This document shows, one piece after another, positions 1 through 8,551 of a stretch of 64,000 bases of DNA. Position 1 is the first letter of the stretch. Every line of letters begins with the position of its first letter. The notes beneath the pieces are model-generated. The model was not told the DNA's origin. It worked only from the letters and a program-made list of their open reading frames with translations, and did not search any database. The DNA is from JARBUG01 sp035628915 (GTDB lineage: Bacteria > Bacillota > Sulfobacillia > Symbiobacteriales > Symbiobacteriaceae): positions 47,570-111,569 of the forward strand of contig DASPIW010000034.1 of assembly GCA_035628915.1 (NCBI GenBank), read 5' to 3'. Made by a program: the position numbers and the translations under genes.

Positions 1-2
1 GT

Positions 3-1322
3 TTCGTGCGCGGACAGATGCAGCTTTACCAGGGCATCCTTGTGCCGCTCTTCCAAATCACCCCCGCCCGGCCCCTGGCCTTTCTGATCGGCCGGGTGAT
101 CGAGGCGGTGCCGGCGCGCGCCTGGTCCACGTTGCTGTGGGCCTGGGCCTATTCGGGCGTCATACCCGGCCCCGCCCGGTGGGGCGCCCTGCCCTTGCTG
201 GCCGGCTTCGGCCTGGCCATTGCAATGATCGCCCACCTGGCAGGACTGCTCCTCCTCTCCTTCTGGAGCCGCTGGTCGCCCAAAACCATGCGCAACGGCA
301 CACTCCTCTTCGGCATTGTCACCCTGGGCATAGTCACTGCGGCCATGATCTACCTGACCGGGGGCGGCACCTTCACCGAACTGGCGCTGATGATGCGGCG
401 GTACCGCCTGCTCGCTTACGGCGCCGTGCTGGCTCTGACCGGCCTGCCCGGGCTCCTCCTGCTGGCGGCCTTGCTCGTAAGGCCGGCGGCCGTGGAGGGG
501 CTTTACCGCCAGGGGGTCTATCAGGTCATCGAACTGAACGAGGCGGATGTGGACCGCCGGGTCCGCTCCCGCTGGCTCCCCGTCCGGCAGCACGTCATGC
601 GGGCGGTCCTCTCCCGGGAATGGCTGGAACTGGCCCGCTCCAAGGTGGCGCGCATTCAGCTGCTGATCTGGCTGGCCGGCACGGTGGGCGTCTGGTTCGC
701 CGGCCGGGCGATGGCGGGGCGCCCGACCGAGCGGCTGATCCAGAACGTCGGCCTGCTCGCCCTGCTGACCTGGTTCATGGCGTATGGCCACTGGGTGGTC
801 CGGGTCTTCGAAAAGGAGCGCCGCACTATGCTGCTCTACCGCCTCGCGGCGATTCCGGCCGGGCGGCTTATCGCGGCCAAGTTTACCTCGATTTTCCTAC
901 CCTCCGCCCTGCTGGTCGCCGGGACGGCCCTGGTGGGCGCCCTGGCCGCCGGCGCACTTCTCAGCGATACGCTGCGGCTGCTCGGCTGGACGCTCGGCGC
1001 CCTGGCCGCCGGCACGCTGGGCGGCTTTGGCGCCGCCGCTGCCACCGCCGGCGAAAGCGAAGACCAGGAATTGGACGCTGCACCCAGGCGGGAAGGGGAT
1101 ACGGCCCAGACCACCGGCAACAACGCCTGGTGGGCGCTGGCCCGCACCGCTACCCTGTTGGTGACGGCAGGGCTGCCCATCTGGCTGGGCGCCGGGCAGC
1201 CGGGCACCCCCTTCCGCCTGCCCGAAGCACCGCTCCTTGCGGCAGCGGCTGCCCTGCCGGCGGCAATCCTGGCGGGCGGCTACTGGATCATGGAGAAGGG
1301 CTGGACGGCAAACGGCCACTGA
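3..1322 (+). CDS. ABC-2 permease-like integral membrane protein, 5'-partial
   Basis: The frame is open from the left edge, so the true start probably lies outside the window; the first start codon inside it is a GTG at base 6. The visible 438 residues hold about ten hydrophobic stretches, split by a charged cytoplasmic segment around residues 165-215. The arrangement, with loops such as LSREWLELARSK and VFEKERRTMLLYR before new membrane segments, resembles ABC-2/putative ABC-exporter permeases. A partner ATPase would be expected just upstream, outside the window. The C-terminus ends in a short charged tail. The membrane-protein call is firm; the ABC exporter assignment is inferred from general character. 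Confidence 0.6.
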   Translation, partial: FVRGQMQLYQGILVPLFQITPARPLAFLIGRVIEAVPARAWSTLLWAWAYSGVIPGPARWGALPLLAGFGLAIAMIAHLAGLLLLSFWSRWSPKTMRNGTLLFGIVTLGIVTAAMIYLTGGGTFTELALMMRRYRLLAYGAVLALTGLPGLLLLAALLVRPAAVEGLYRQGVYQVIELNEADVDRRVRSRWLPVRQHVMRAVLSREWLELARSKVARIQLLIWLAGTVGVWFAGRAMAGRPTERLIQNVGLLALLTWFMAYGHWVVRVFEKERRTMLLYRLAAIPAGRLIAAKFTSIFLPSALLVAGTALVGALAAGALLSDTLRLLGWTLGALAAGTLGGFGAAAATAGESEDQELDAAPRREGDTAQTTGNNAWWALARTATLLVTAGLPIWLGAGQPGTPFRLPEAPLLAAAAALPAAILAGGYWIMEKGWTANGH

Positions 1323-1382
1323 AGTAATGCAGCCGCCATTGTGGTATCATGGTCATACACAATTGGCAAGGGAGAAGCAGCG

Positions 1383-1781
1383 ATGGCAAGGCAGAAGATC
1401 AGCACCTTCCTCATGTTTGCCGGCAACGCCGAAGAAGCGATGAACCACTACGTTTCCACCTTTGAGGGCTCAGAAATCACGCAGATTCTGCGCTACGGGC
1501 CGGGCGAAGCCGGTGCTGAGGGAAGCGTCATGCACGCGGTCTTTACTCTGCACGGGCAGCAGTTCATGGCCATCGACAGCAGCGTGGAGCAGCCGTTCAC
1601 ATTTACCCCGGCCTGTTCGCTCCACGTCACCTGTGACACGGAAGCGGAGATCGACCGCGCTTTTGAGCGGCTCTCCTCGGGCGGGCAGGTCCTGATGCCG
1701 CTGTCCGCTTACCCCTTCAGCCGGAAATACGCCTGGGTACAGGATCGGTTTGGCGTCTCCTGGCAGTTGTCCCTCGCCTGA
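1383..1781 (+). CDS. VOC-superfamily protein, PhnB-like
   Basis: A 132-residue protein of the glyoxalase/bleomycin-resistance (VOC) fold, PhnB-like branch. It opens with STFLMFAGNAEEAMNHYVS, the usual first beta-alpha unit, and ends with the typical DRFGVSWQL strand. Members bind small molecules or a metal through paired beta-alpha-beta-beta-beta units; the substrate cannot be read from sequence. The ATG at 1383 is chosen over an in-frame upstream start at 1341 because GGGAGAAG sits about 6 bases before it and family homology begins here. It is followed by a perfect hairpin at 1805-1830. Confidence 0.85.
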   Translation: MARQKISTFLMFAGNAEEAMNHYVSTFEGSEITQILRYGPGEAGAEGSVMHAVFTLHGQQFMAIDSSVEQPFTFTPACSLHVTCDTEAEIDRAFERLSSGGQVLMPLSAYPFSRKYAWVQDRFGVSWQLSLA

Positions 1782-1804
1782 AACAGGCTCGAATCTAAAG
1801 AAAG

Positions 1805-1830
1805 ACTCTGGACCCCTGACGGTCCAGAGT
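1805..1830 (-). terminator. Perfect 10-bp hairpin, intrinsic terminator-like
   Basis: Arms 1805-1814 and 1821-1830 pair perfectly around a 6-base loop. Read on the minus strand, the hairpin is followed by CTTTCTTTAG, a U-rich tail; the plus-strand side has none. It therefore fits a minus-strand transcript best, although it also lies just after the VOC gene. Confidence 0.55.
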
Positions 1831-1837
1831 ACGCCGG

Positions 1838-1996
1838 CTACAGGCCGAACAGATGCTGTACCAGCATCCACGCTGCCCAAATGAGGAGCAGCACCGTTCC
1901 GGGTCAGACGTTCGGCAGGCCCCGCCTGCTTTTTCGCGGGACGCCTCAGCCGCCGCTCATGCAGCTCTGCTGCCCCCGGTCCCCCTCCTCGTTCAT
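1838..1996 (-). pseudogene. Possible decayed small membrane-protein gene
   Basis: A 53-codon minus-strand frame starts at an ATG (1996) with GGAGG about 8 bases upstream. It has two in-frame stops (codons 17 and 31) and ends with a strongly hydrophobic segment, VLLLIWAAWMLVQHLFGL, directly before the hairpin at 1805-1830. A shifted frame supplies a basic stretch (RRLRRPAKKQAG) between the stops. The pattern of ribosome site, charged N-terminus, one membrane helix and terminator suggests a small gene broken by indels, but chance is not excluded. Confidence 0.25.
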
Positions 1997-2092
1997 GACC
2001 AAGCCCTCCAATCGACATACATATACCCCGTACGGTATCGACATCACAAAGGATACTCAGTTTGGCGTCACCTGTCAAGGTGCCAAAGCGAA

Positions 2093-2123
2093 CCCGCACT
2101 GCCCTCCAAAGTGGCAGTGCGGG
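2093..2123 (-). terminator. Terminator of chemoreceptor gene
   Basis: Arms 2093-2103 (CCCGCACTGCC) and 2113-2123 are perfectly complementary over 11 bp with a 9-base loop. The site lies about 20 bp past the chemoreceptor stop. The minus-strand tail is TTCGCTTTGG, moderately T-rich. Confidence 0.65.
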
Positions 2124-2140
2124 CTTATTTGCGCATTGGG

Positions 2141-3844
2141 TCACCCAATTTGACGGGTGGAATCCTCCAGCCGGCCCACAATCTCGCCCAGCTCACGGCT
2201 GACGCTTTCAATGCGGGCGACGGCATCACGCAGTCTGACCGCACCCCGCTGCAGCCGGTCCGCCGCCTCCAGGTTCGACCGGGAGGTATCGCCAATGGCC
2301 GTCACGCCCGTCAGCACTTCGTGCGACGCCGACGCCATCTCCTCCGAGGCGGCGCTGGTATCCTGCACGACCTGCTCGATCTGGCGGAACGACGAGACCA
2401 ACTGACCTGCCGACTCGGACTCCCGCCGGGCCTCCCGGGCGATTTCGCCCACCTGCGCGGCCGTCTCCCGGGTGGTGCCCAGCACCTGCCCCAGCGCCTC
2501 GTTGGCCGTGCCGGCCAGGGCGGCGCCCGTCTGCACTTCCTGCGTCGTCGTCTCCACGGCGGTGGCTGCCTGATCTACGCCGGCCCGGATCTCCTGCAAA
2601 AGGGTGTCGATGGCCCGGGCCTCGGTCGCCGACCGCTCCGCCAGCTTCCTGACTTCCTGAGCGACCACTGCAAAGCCCCGGCCGTGCTCGCCCACTCTGG
2701 CTGCCTCGATCGCGGCGTTCAGGGCGAGCATGTTCGTCTGCTCCGCAATCTCACCGATGGTAACCGCAATGCCCCCGATCTTCTGCGAATGGACCCGCAG
2801 GCCCCGCATCGCCTCCGCGGCCAGATGTGCGCTGGTGCGAATGCGGTCGATGCCCTGCACCATCTCAGCGACGGCGCCCGTCCCCCGGGAAGCCACGTCG
2901 GCCGCCCGGTTCGACTCGGTCAGCACCACGTCGGCCCGGCGGCTGACGTTGCTGATGGCCGTCGCCATGCCGTCGACCAGTGCGGTGCCCCGGGCTACCG
3001 CCTCGGCATCCTGCTGGGCCCCGGCGGAGATGTGGTTGATTGACTTATTCAGTTCCGCCATGACTGCGCTGGCTTCCTGCACACGCTCCTGCTGGCTGCG
3101 GCTGGCCTCCAGGACGCCCTCGACCGTTACGCCGAAATCGCCCTCCAGGAAAGCGCCGGCGGCTTCCGTGTTCGCCGCCAAGTCGCCGCTGGCCGACACA
3201 AGCCGCTGCGCCGCATGCTTGATCTCCGTGGCCGCTGCCTGCAGTCCGGAAAGGGCCCGGGCCCTCGCCGCCGATTCGTCCTGTACCCGGCCCAGGAGCA
3301 GGGCGGCTTTCTTGGCAAGGCTGGCGACGACAGCCTGGACGGCGACCACCGTCAGCACATAGTAGCCGAGGCCGGCGGCGTTGATCTCCGGTCCCTCGGG
3401 AAACCCTTCCGGGTGTCGCCATATGCACAGCGCCATGGCCGCCCAGGAGAGCAGGTTGGTCACCCAGACGACCCGCGGCGCAAAATAGAGGGCGGCCATC
3501 AGCGACGGCAGAAGCCAGATGATCCAGCTGGACTGCGCCAGATGTATGGTAAAGGCGAGGGTGACGAGCGCTCCGACTACCGCCAGGGGACCTATGTACT
3601 TGATCGACCCGGTGAGCCAGCCCCGCCACAGCAGGACCGAGGGCACCAGCATGATGCCCGTCGTGACGCCGATCCACGTCAGAAACAGCGCGATGTTGGT
3701 CTCAGACTCCACGATCAAGAAATAGACCAGCGCCACCAGGGGCGCAACGACCAGGAAGGTGTACCACATGACCTTGACCACGAGCTTGTCGGTCGCACGT
3801 TCATTCAAATCTAGCACGGACTCGGTCTGCTGCCACGTTGTCAT
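2141..3844 (-). CDS. Methyl-accepting chemotaxis protein with six-helix membrane domain
   Basis: A 567-residue receptor. Roughly residues 25-190 hold about six closely spaced membrane helices with short loops, so there is no large extracellular ligand domain; the membrane part itself, or a bound cofactor, may be the sensor. The remaining two-thirds is the cytoplasmic four-helix signalling bundle, with the conserved hairpin tip EQTNMLALNAAIEAAR followed by GRGFAVVAQEVRKLAERS, where CheA and CheW dock. The ATG at 3844 is preferred over an ORF extension because AGGAGGA precedes it. No che genes are adjacent. The C-terminus lacks a CheR-tethering pentapeptide. Confidence 0.9.
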   Translation of the reverse strand: MTTWQQTESVLDLNERATDKLVVKVMWYTFLVVAPLVALVYFLIVESETNIALFLTWIGVTTGIMLVPSVLLWRGWLTGSIKYIGPLAVVGALVTLAFTIHLAQSSWIIWLLPSLMAALYFAPRVVWVTNLLSWAAMALCIWRHPEGFPEGPEINAAGLGYYVLTVVAVQAVVASLAKKAALLLGRVQDESAARARALSGLQAAATEIKHAAQRLVSASGDLAANTEAAGAFLEGDFGVTVEGVLEASRSQQERVQEASAVMAELNKSINHISAGAQQDAEAVARGTALVDGMATAISNVSRRADVVLTESNRAADVASRGTGAVAEMVQGIDRIRTSAHLAAEAMRGLRVHSQKIGGIAVTIGEIAEQTNMLALNAAIEAARVGEHGRGFAVVAQEVRKLAERSATEARAIDTLLQEIRAGVDQAATAVETTTQEVQTGAALAGTANEALGQVLGTTRETAAQVGEIAREARRESESAGQLVSSFRQIEQVVQDTSAASEEMASASHEVLTGVTAIGDTSRSNLEAADRLQRGAVRLRDAVARIESVSRELGEIVGRLEDSTRQIG

Positions 3845-3925
3845 TGGCTGTCCTCCTGCACCCCTGCATGGTATCATTTTCCCTTTTTCGGCTTTACCTC
3901 AAAAATTCCTCTATAAAGAAAACGT

Positions 3926-3956
3926 AAGGGGCTGCCGTTTTGTGCGGCAGCCCCTT
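3926..3956 (-). terminator. Intrinsic terminator of deoB
   Basis: A 12-bp perfect stem (AAGGGGCTGCCG, 3926-3937, with 3945-3956) and 7-base loop lies 10 bp after the deoB stop. On the minus strand it is followed by ACGTTTTCTTTA. Confidence 0.85.
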
Positions 3957-3965
3957 GAAAAGAGT

Positions 3966-5159
3966 TCAGTTTTCTGATCGGATCAGGTCAGCGAAGCTGG
4001 TGCCGGCGCCGCCGTAGGCCACGCCCAGCAAATCGGCCACCGTTGCGCCGAGGTCAGCCAGGGTTGGCCGGGTGCCCACGTCGGCACCGGGCCGGATCGT
4101 CTGCCCATACAGCAGCACGGGCACATACTCCCGCGTGTGGTCGGTGCCCGGGAACGTCGGATCGTTACCATGGTCGGCGGTAATCACCAGCACGTCGTCC
4201 GGACGGAGCTTCGCCTTGATGCCGGAGAGCGCCTTGTCAAAGGCGATCAGCGCCTGTGCGTACCCTTCCACGTCCCGGCGGTGGCCGTAGAGCATGTCAA
4301 AATCAACCAGGTTGGCGAAGATCAGCCCTGACTCCTGCCGGTCCAGGCACTGATGAATCACCCGGACCCCGTCGGCGTTGTCCTTGGTATGCTCAGCAAA
4401 CGTGATCCCGTGGCCGGAGAAGATATCCTCAATTTTGCCGACGGCCATGACAGAGAGGCCAGCTTCCCTAAGGTCGTCCAGCAGCATGTGCGGCGGCTCG
4501 ATGGCGTAATCCTTCCGGTTCGACGTCCGCTTGAACGTGGTGGCGTCGCTGCCCGCAAACGGGCGGGCGATGACCCGGCCCACCCGGTGCGGCGGTGCGA
4601 GCAGGTCCCGTGCGATCTGGCAGATGTCGTACAGCCGCTGCAGGCCGAAGCTCTCTTCGCTGGCCGCGACCTGAAAGACCGAATCCGCACTGGTGTAGAC
4701 GATGGGCAGCCCCGTGCGCAGGTGCTCCTCGCCCAGTTCCTTGATGATCTCCGTGCCTGAAGCCACGGTGTTGCCCAGCACCCCGGGCAGGCCGGTCCGC
4801 CTGCAGAATTCGGCGATCAGATCCGGCGGAAACCCCTCCGGATAGGTCCGGAACGGCGCCGTGGGCGGCACCCCGACCATCTCGAAGTGGCCCGTCATGG
4901 TGTCCTTGCCGTGCGACGCCAGCGCCATGCGGCCGAAGGCCCCGGCGGGCGCCGCTGCGGGCGGCGTCCCCGCGATGGAGACGATATTGCCCAGGCCGAG
5001 CCGGCCCAGGTCAGGCAGTTCCAGGCCGCCCCGGGCGGCGGCCATGTTGCCCAGCGTGTTGCTCCCGGCGTCGCCCCACTCCGGCGCATCCGGCAGCGCC
5101 CCCGCTCCCACGCTGTCGATGATGATCAGCAAGACTCGGTTGACTTTGGTCATCGCCAC
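3966..5159 (-). CDS. deoB: Phosphopentomutase
   Basis: Interconverts ribose/deoxyribose 1-phosphate and 5-phosphate in nucleoside salvage. The 397 residues match the family length. Alkaline-phosphatase-fold metal motifs are visible: IIIDSVGAGALPDAPEWGD near the N-terminus, DFDMLYGHRRD around residue 285, and TADHGNDPTFPGTDHTRE around 325-345. The start is a GTG at 5159 behind GAGGGG; an ATG two codons later is equally possible. It lies about 100 bp after xerD on the same strand, the same pairing as drm/ripX in Bacillus subtilis, and ends in a good terminator. Confidence 0.96.
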   Translation of the reverse strand: MAMTKVNRVLLIIIDSVGAGALPDAPEWGDAGSNTLGNMAAARGGLELPDLGRLGLGNIVSIAGTPPAAAPAGAFGRMALASHGKDTMTGHFEMVGVPPTAPFRTYPEGFPPDLIAEFCRRTGLPGVLGNTVASGTEIIKELGEEHLRTGLPIVYTSADSVFQVAASEESFGLQRLYDICQIARDLLAPPHRVGRVIARPFAGSDATTFKRTSNRKDYAIEPPHMLLDDLREAGLSVMAVGKIEDIFSGHGITFAEHTKDNADGVRVIHQCLDRQESGLIFANLVDFDMLYGHRRDVEGYAQALIAFDKALSGIKAKLRPDDVLVITADHGNDPTFPGTDHTREYVPVLLYGQTIRPGADVGTRPTLADLGATVADLLGVAYGGAGTSFADLIRSEN

Positions 5160-5264
5160 ATCCCCTCGGTACCAGTCTGACAGCCCTTACTATAGCATAA
5201 AGCGGAAGAGGGCGGCCATCGCCGGGCCACCCCCCTGGTGCTCACGTATGGATAAGTACGGCGC

Positions 5265-6152
5265 CTACGCCCTGGGATGAGCCTTGGCGTACACTTCCTT
5301 GATGCGGCCGCGCGTCACCTGCGTGTAAATCTGGGTGGTGGAGATGTCGGCGTGGCCGAGCATCTCCTGGACGGAGCGCAGGTCAGCCCCGTTCTCCAGC
5401 AAGTGGGTCGCGAAGGAGTGGCGCAGCGTGTGCGGGGTGATCTCCTTCTCGATCTTCGCATCTTCCGCGTACTTCTTGACGATCTTCCAGAAGCCCTGGC
5501 GGGTCAGCCGGTGACCGTGGTGGTTGACGAAGAGCGCCTGCTCTTCCCGCTCCCGGACCAGCCGCGTCCGGGCGACGCCCAGGTAGTCCCGGCAGGACTG
5601 AATGGCCAGCGAGCCGAGGGGGACGATGCGCTCCTTGGAGCCCTTGCCCGAACACTTGATGTAGCCCATTTCCAGATTGACGTCGGTCACGTCCAAGGAG
5701 ACCAGTTCGGAGACCCGGATGCCGGTGGCATAGAGCAGTTCGAGCATCGCCCGGTCCCGCACGCCCGCCGCCTGACCGGCATCAGGCTGGGCCAGCAGCC
5801 GCTCCACTTCGGTGACGGAGAGCACTTTCGGGAGCCGCTTCTCCAGTTTGGGCGACTCGAGGTTGGCGGTCGGATCGCTGCCGATCCGGTTTTCCCGCAC
5901 CAGGAACTGATAGAACGCTTTCAGCGCCGCCAGCCGCCGGGCAATCGTGGCGGTGGCCTTCCCCTGGGACTGCAAGTACAGTAGATAGTTTACGATCGTC
6001 GTCCGGGAGACGGAGTCGAGGGCGGACTCATCATCGGTCTCCAGGAACTCGGAATATTGCCGGAGGTCTCGTCCGTAGGACTCCAGCGTGTTCATTGCCA
6101 AGCCCCGCTCCACGCTGAGGTAGTTGATGAACTCATGGATCAACTTTTTCAT
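5265..6152 (-). CDS. xerD: Tyrosine recombinase XerD
   Basis: Chromosome-dimer resolution recombinase of 295 residues. The N-terminal SAM-like core-binding domain (1-85) is followed by the catalytic domain with all active residues visible: Arg in ATGIRVSEL (~147), Lys in SGKGSKER (~171), HTLRHSFATHLL (His and Arg, ~240-245), and GHADISTTQIYTQV with the second His and the nucleophilic Tyr near residue 278. It starts with ATGAAAAAG behind GGGGATGCGGG. Its partner XerC is not in the window. Position beside deoB supports xerD rather than an integrase. Confidence 0.95.
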   Translation of the reverse strand: MKKLIHEFINYLSVERGLAMNTLESYGRDLRQYSEFLETDDESALDSVSRTTIVNYLLYLQSQGKATATIARRLAALKAFYQFLVRENRIGSDPTANLESPKLEKRLPKVLSVTEVERLLAQPDAGQAAGVRDRAMLELLYATGIRVSELVSLDVTDVNLEMGYIKCSGKGSKERIVPLGSLAIQSCRDYLGVARTRLVREREEQALFVNHHGHRLTRQGFWKIVKKYAEDAKIEKEITPHTLRHSFATHLLENGADLRSVQEMLGHADISTTQIYTQVTRGRIKEVYAKAHPRA

Positions 6153-6365
6153 CCCGCATCCCCTTCGCGCCTGTTGTGGTAATCATTCTCTCGCATACTG
6201 GGGCGAATTATGCGTGGGACTTGGCCGTTTTTGTCAATTCTACATAACGCGGAGCTTTCCTGCTCCCAAACTTATGCCCCTGCGACCGTCCACAGGCTTT
6301 ACCAGTGTAACCTTATGACGACCTCCGTCTGGGTATACCCTTTCGGGCAATGGGAAAAAGAATCA

Positions 6366-6482
6366 GCCACAGATTACACGGATTACACAGATTTGTTAAT
6401 TATTAATATTCGAATTCCTCTATTGACGAGGAAACTCGAACTTAATAATCTTCCAATCCGTGAAATCCGTGTAATCCGTGGC
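6366..6482. repeat. Dispersed CACGGATTACACGGATT-type inverted repeat, copy 1
   Basis: Two arms of about 29 bp (6366-6393 and 6453-6482) are built from repeated ATTACACGGATT-like units and face each other, enclosing an AT-rich loop unlike the surrounding high-GC DNA. It lies between xerD and ald (gap 6153-6504, about 350 bp). Nothing else was recognised in that gap. Related elements occur at 11614-11707, 35260-35375 and near 63828. Confidence 0.75.
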
Positions 6483-6504
6483 AAAAAGCCGCCCGTGGCC
6501 TGGA

Positions 6505-7632
6505 TCAAATGCTGTGCTCGATCACCGTATCGAGCGGCACGTAAGGCAGGCTGTGCGCCTGCGCCACGGCCTCGTAGACGACGTTGCCGCCGACGACGTT
6601 GACGCCCTTGGCAAGGGCGGCGTTCTCCATGATCGCTTTCTTCCAGCCCTTGTTCGCAAGCTGCAGGGCATAGGGCAGCGTGACGTTGGTCAAGGCATAG
6701 GTGGAAGTACGGGGCACCGCGCCGGGCATATTCGCCACGGAATAGTGGATAACGCCGAACTTCTCATAAACGGGGTCCATATGGGTCGTCACCCGGTCGA
6801 TCGTCTCCACGGAGCCGCCCTGGTCGATGGCGACGTCGACAATCACGGAGCCGGGCTTCATGTTCTGGACCATCTCGGTGGTGACCAGGTGCGGGGCCCG
6901 GGCGCCCGGAATCAGGACAGCGCCGATGAGCAGGTCACACTTGGCCACTTCGGAGGCGATCACATACTCGTTGGACACCCGCGTGCGAATCCGGCCGAAG
7001 AAGACATCGTCAAGGTAGCGCAGCCGGTCCGGGTTGATGTCGATCATGACGACGTCGGCGCCGAGGCCCATCGCCATTTTGGCTGCGTTGGTGCCCACCA
7101 CGCCGCCGCCGATGATGACCACCGAGCCGGGGGCCACGCCGGGCACGCCGCCCAGCAGCACGCCGCGGCCGCCGTGGGCCTTTTCCAGGAAGTGGGCGCC
7201 GATCTGCACCGCCATGCGGCCGGCCACTTCGCTCATGGGCATCAGCAGCGGCAGGGACTTGTCGGGCAGCTGAACGGTTTCGTATGCGATGGCAACAATC
7301 CGCTTTTCAACCAGCTTCCGGGTCAGTTCGGGCTCCGGGGCCAGATGTAGATAGGTAAAGAGGATCTGCCCTTCGTGGAACAGGTCATATTCCGGCGGAA
7401 GGGGTTCCTTGACCTTGACGATCATGTCAGCGGCGGCGTAGACTTCCCGGGCTGTCGCCAGCATAACGCCGCCGGCCGCTATGTACTCCTGATCCTCAAA
7501 CCCGGAACCCTTGCCGGCACCTTTCTCGAACACGACTTTGTGCCCGGCTTTGACCATCGCGGATACTCCCGCCGGAGTCAGACCGACTCGATTCTCGTAC
7601 GCCTTGATCTCTTTCGGTACGCCAACCAGCAC
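6505..7632 (-). CDS. ald: Alanine dehydrogenase
   Basis: NAD-dependent oxidative deamination of L-alanine to pyruvate, commonly needed during sporulation or germination. The 375 residues are full length. The N-terminal substrate domain begins MLVGVPKEIKAYENRVGLTP with the conserved KE and RVGLTP. The Rossmann NAD loop is VVIIGGGVVGTNAAKMAMGLGA around 170-190. The C-terminal stretch DVAIDQGGSVET is typical of the family. The start is GTG at 7632 behind AAGGAGAGAG. It stands alone between xerD and spoIIM. Confidence 0.96.
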   Translation of the reverse strand: MLVGVPKEIKAYENRVGLTPAGVSAMVKAGHKVVFEKGAGKGSGFEDQEYIAAGGVMLATAREVYAAADMIVKVKEPLPPEYDLFHEGQILFTYLHLAPEPELTRKLVEKRIVAIAYETVQLPDKSLPLLMPMSEVAGRMAVQIGAHFLEKAHGGRGVLLGGVPGVAPGSVVIIGGGVVGTNAAKMAMGLGADVVMIDINPDRLRYLDDVFFGRIRTRVSNEYVIASEVAKCDLLIGAVLIPGARAPHLVTTEMVQNMKPGSVIVDVAIDQGGSVETIDRVTTHMDPVYEKFGVIHYSVANMPGAVPRTSTYALTNVTLPYALQLANKGWKKAIMENAALAKGVNVVGGNVVYEAVAQAHSLPYVPLDTVIEHSI

Positions 7633-7784
7633 GTGGCTCTCTCCTTCCGCACCTTCCCGGTCGCGGGTTGCGGGGATGCAACCGGGCGGGCCTTAGATGT
7701 AGGGTGTGCGCAACGACCGATCCATACGCGACTGGAATCTGGAGGCGGATACCACCCTGAGTATGGCAGATGCGAACGCACGCT

Positions 7785-7820
7785 GGCAAGACCCTGACAC
7801 CGATGTGCCAGGGTCTTGCC
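7785..7820 (-). terminator. Hairpin after spoIIM
   Basis: A perfect 12-bp stem (GGCAAGACCCTG, 7785-7796, with 7809-7820) and 12-base loop lies 14 bp beyond the spoIIM stop. No T-run follows on the minus strand, so it may be a weak terminator or a 3'-protecting structure. Confidence 0.5.
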
Positions 7821-7833
7821 ACTTGCCTGATCC

Positions 7834-8484
7834 TTAAGAGAGATGGAGCCATGATGCCGCCAGGCGGGCGAGACCGGGCGATACGTATGCTTCCACGAGG
7901 CCCGCCAGCAGCAGCACCAATCCCGTGGCCATCAGGGTAGCCGTAAACCTGGCCAGCGCAGGATAAAAGTTCGGCAGACGGCGCCGCTCCCGCCAGGAGC
8001 GGATGACCTGCAGCGAGAACCCGGACGCCGCCGTGCCGCCCATAATGAGCGCCGGGATCATCAGCAGGCTGTGGGGCACGTGGCCGGCCACGCCCAGCGC
8101 GAGACCGCCCCAGCCGAGTTCGGCCGTCAGGAAGCTGATCGTAAACCCGGACACGAACCCAAAAACGAGGGCGCCAATCACCGTGCAGGGCACGGCCAGC
8201 AGCGAAATGCCCAGAATCCAGAAGAAGCCCAGCTCCTTGAGCGAGCGGACGAGCGACTGCCGCAGGATCAGCCAGCCGTCCGTGACTGCCGGATGGGCGA
8301 TCCGCTCCATCGATTCGCCCAGGTAGGCGACCAGTTCCGTCCGATCACGCTCGCTGACGCTGCGCACGGCCAGCCCCCCGAAAACTACGCCGATCACGAA
8401 AAAGCCTGCCAGCAGCAAAATCAGGCCGGTGTTCCGGCGCACGTAGTCCTCGAAGCTGCGCTGATATCGGTGTAGCAACTGCAC
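7834..8484 (-). CDS. spoIIM: Stage II sporulation protein M
   Basis: Membrane subunit of the SpoIIDMP engulfment machine that remodels peptidoglycan at the sporulation septum. The 216 residues begin with a short cytoplasmic segment (YQRSFEDYVRRN), then one helix, an outside loop (about 45-75) and four more helices with the family's glycine-rich pattern (FGFVSGFTISFL, GHVPHSLLMIPALIMGG). The start is a GTG at 8484 with GGAAGGGG upstream. Its place beside the endonuclease-Q-like gene and nudF matches the Bacillus order. Confidence 0.92.
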   Translation of the reverse strand: MQLLHRYQRSFEDYVRRNTGLILLLAGFFVIGVVFGGLAVRSVSERDRTELVAYLGESMERIAHPAVTDGWLILRQSLVRSLKELGFFWILGISLLAVPCTVIGALVFGFVSGFTISFLTAELGWGGLALGVAGHVPHSLLMIPALIMGGTAASGFSLQVIRSWRERRRLPNFYPALARFTATLMATGLVLLLAGLVEAYVSPGLARLAASWLHLS

Positions 8485-8551
8485 GGCCCCGCCAGCCCCT
8501 TCCGGAGTCGATTCCAGTAAAGGCTATGCGGGGCCCGTCCACGTTATGTCT

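Larger units (their letters stand above)
1782..2140. other. Intergenic stretch between VOC gene and chemoreceptor
   Basis: This 359-bp gap contains two hairpins (1805-1830 and 2093-2123) and the possible broken small gene between them. Nothing else was recognised on either strand. Confidence 0.6.

Noticed and set aside
1853..3043. Long plus-strand frame over the chemoreceptor gene
   Set aside because: Antisense shadow of a gene with full MCP motifs; no ribosome site and no family similarity.
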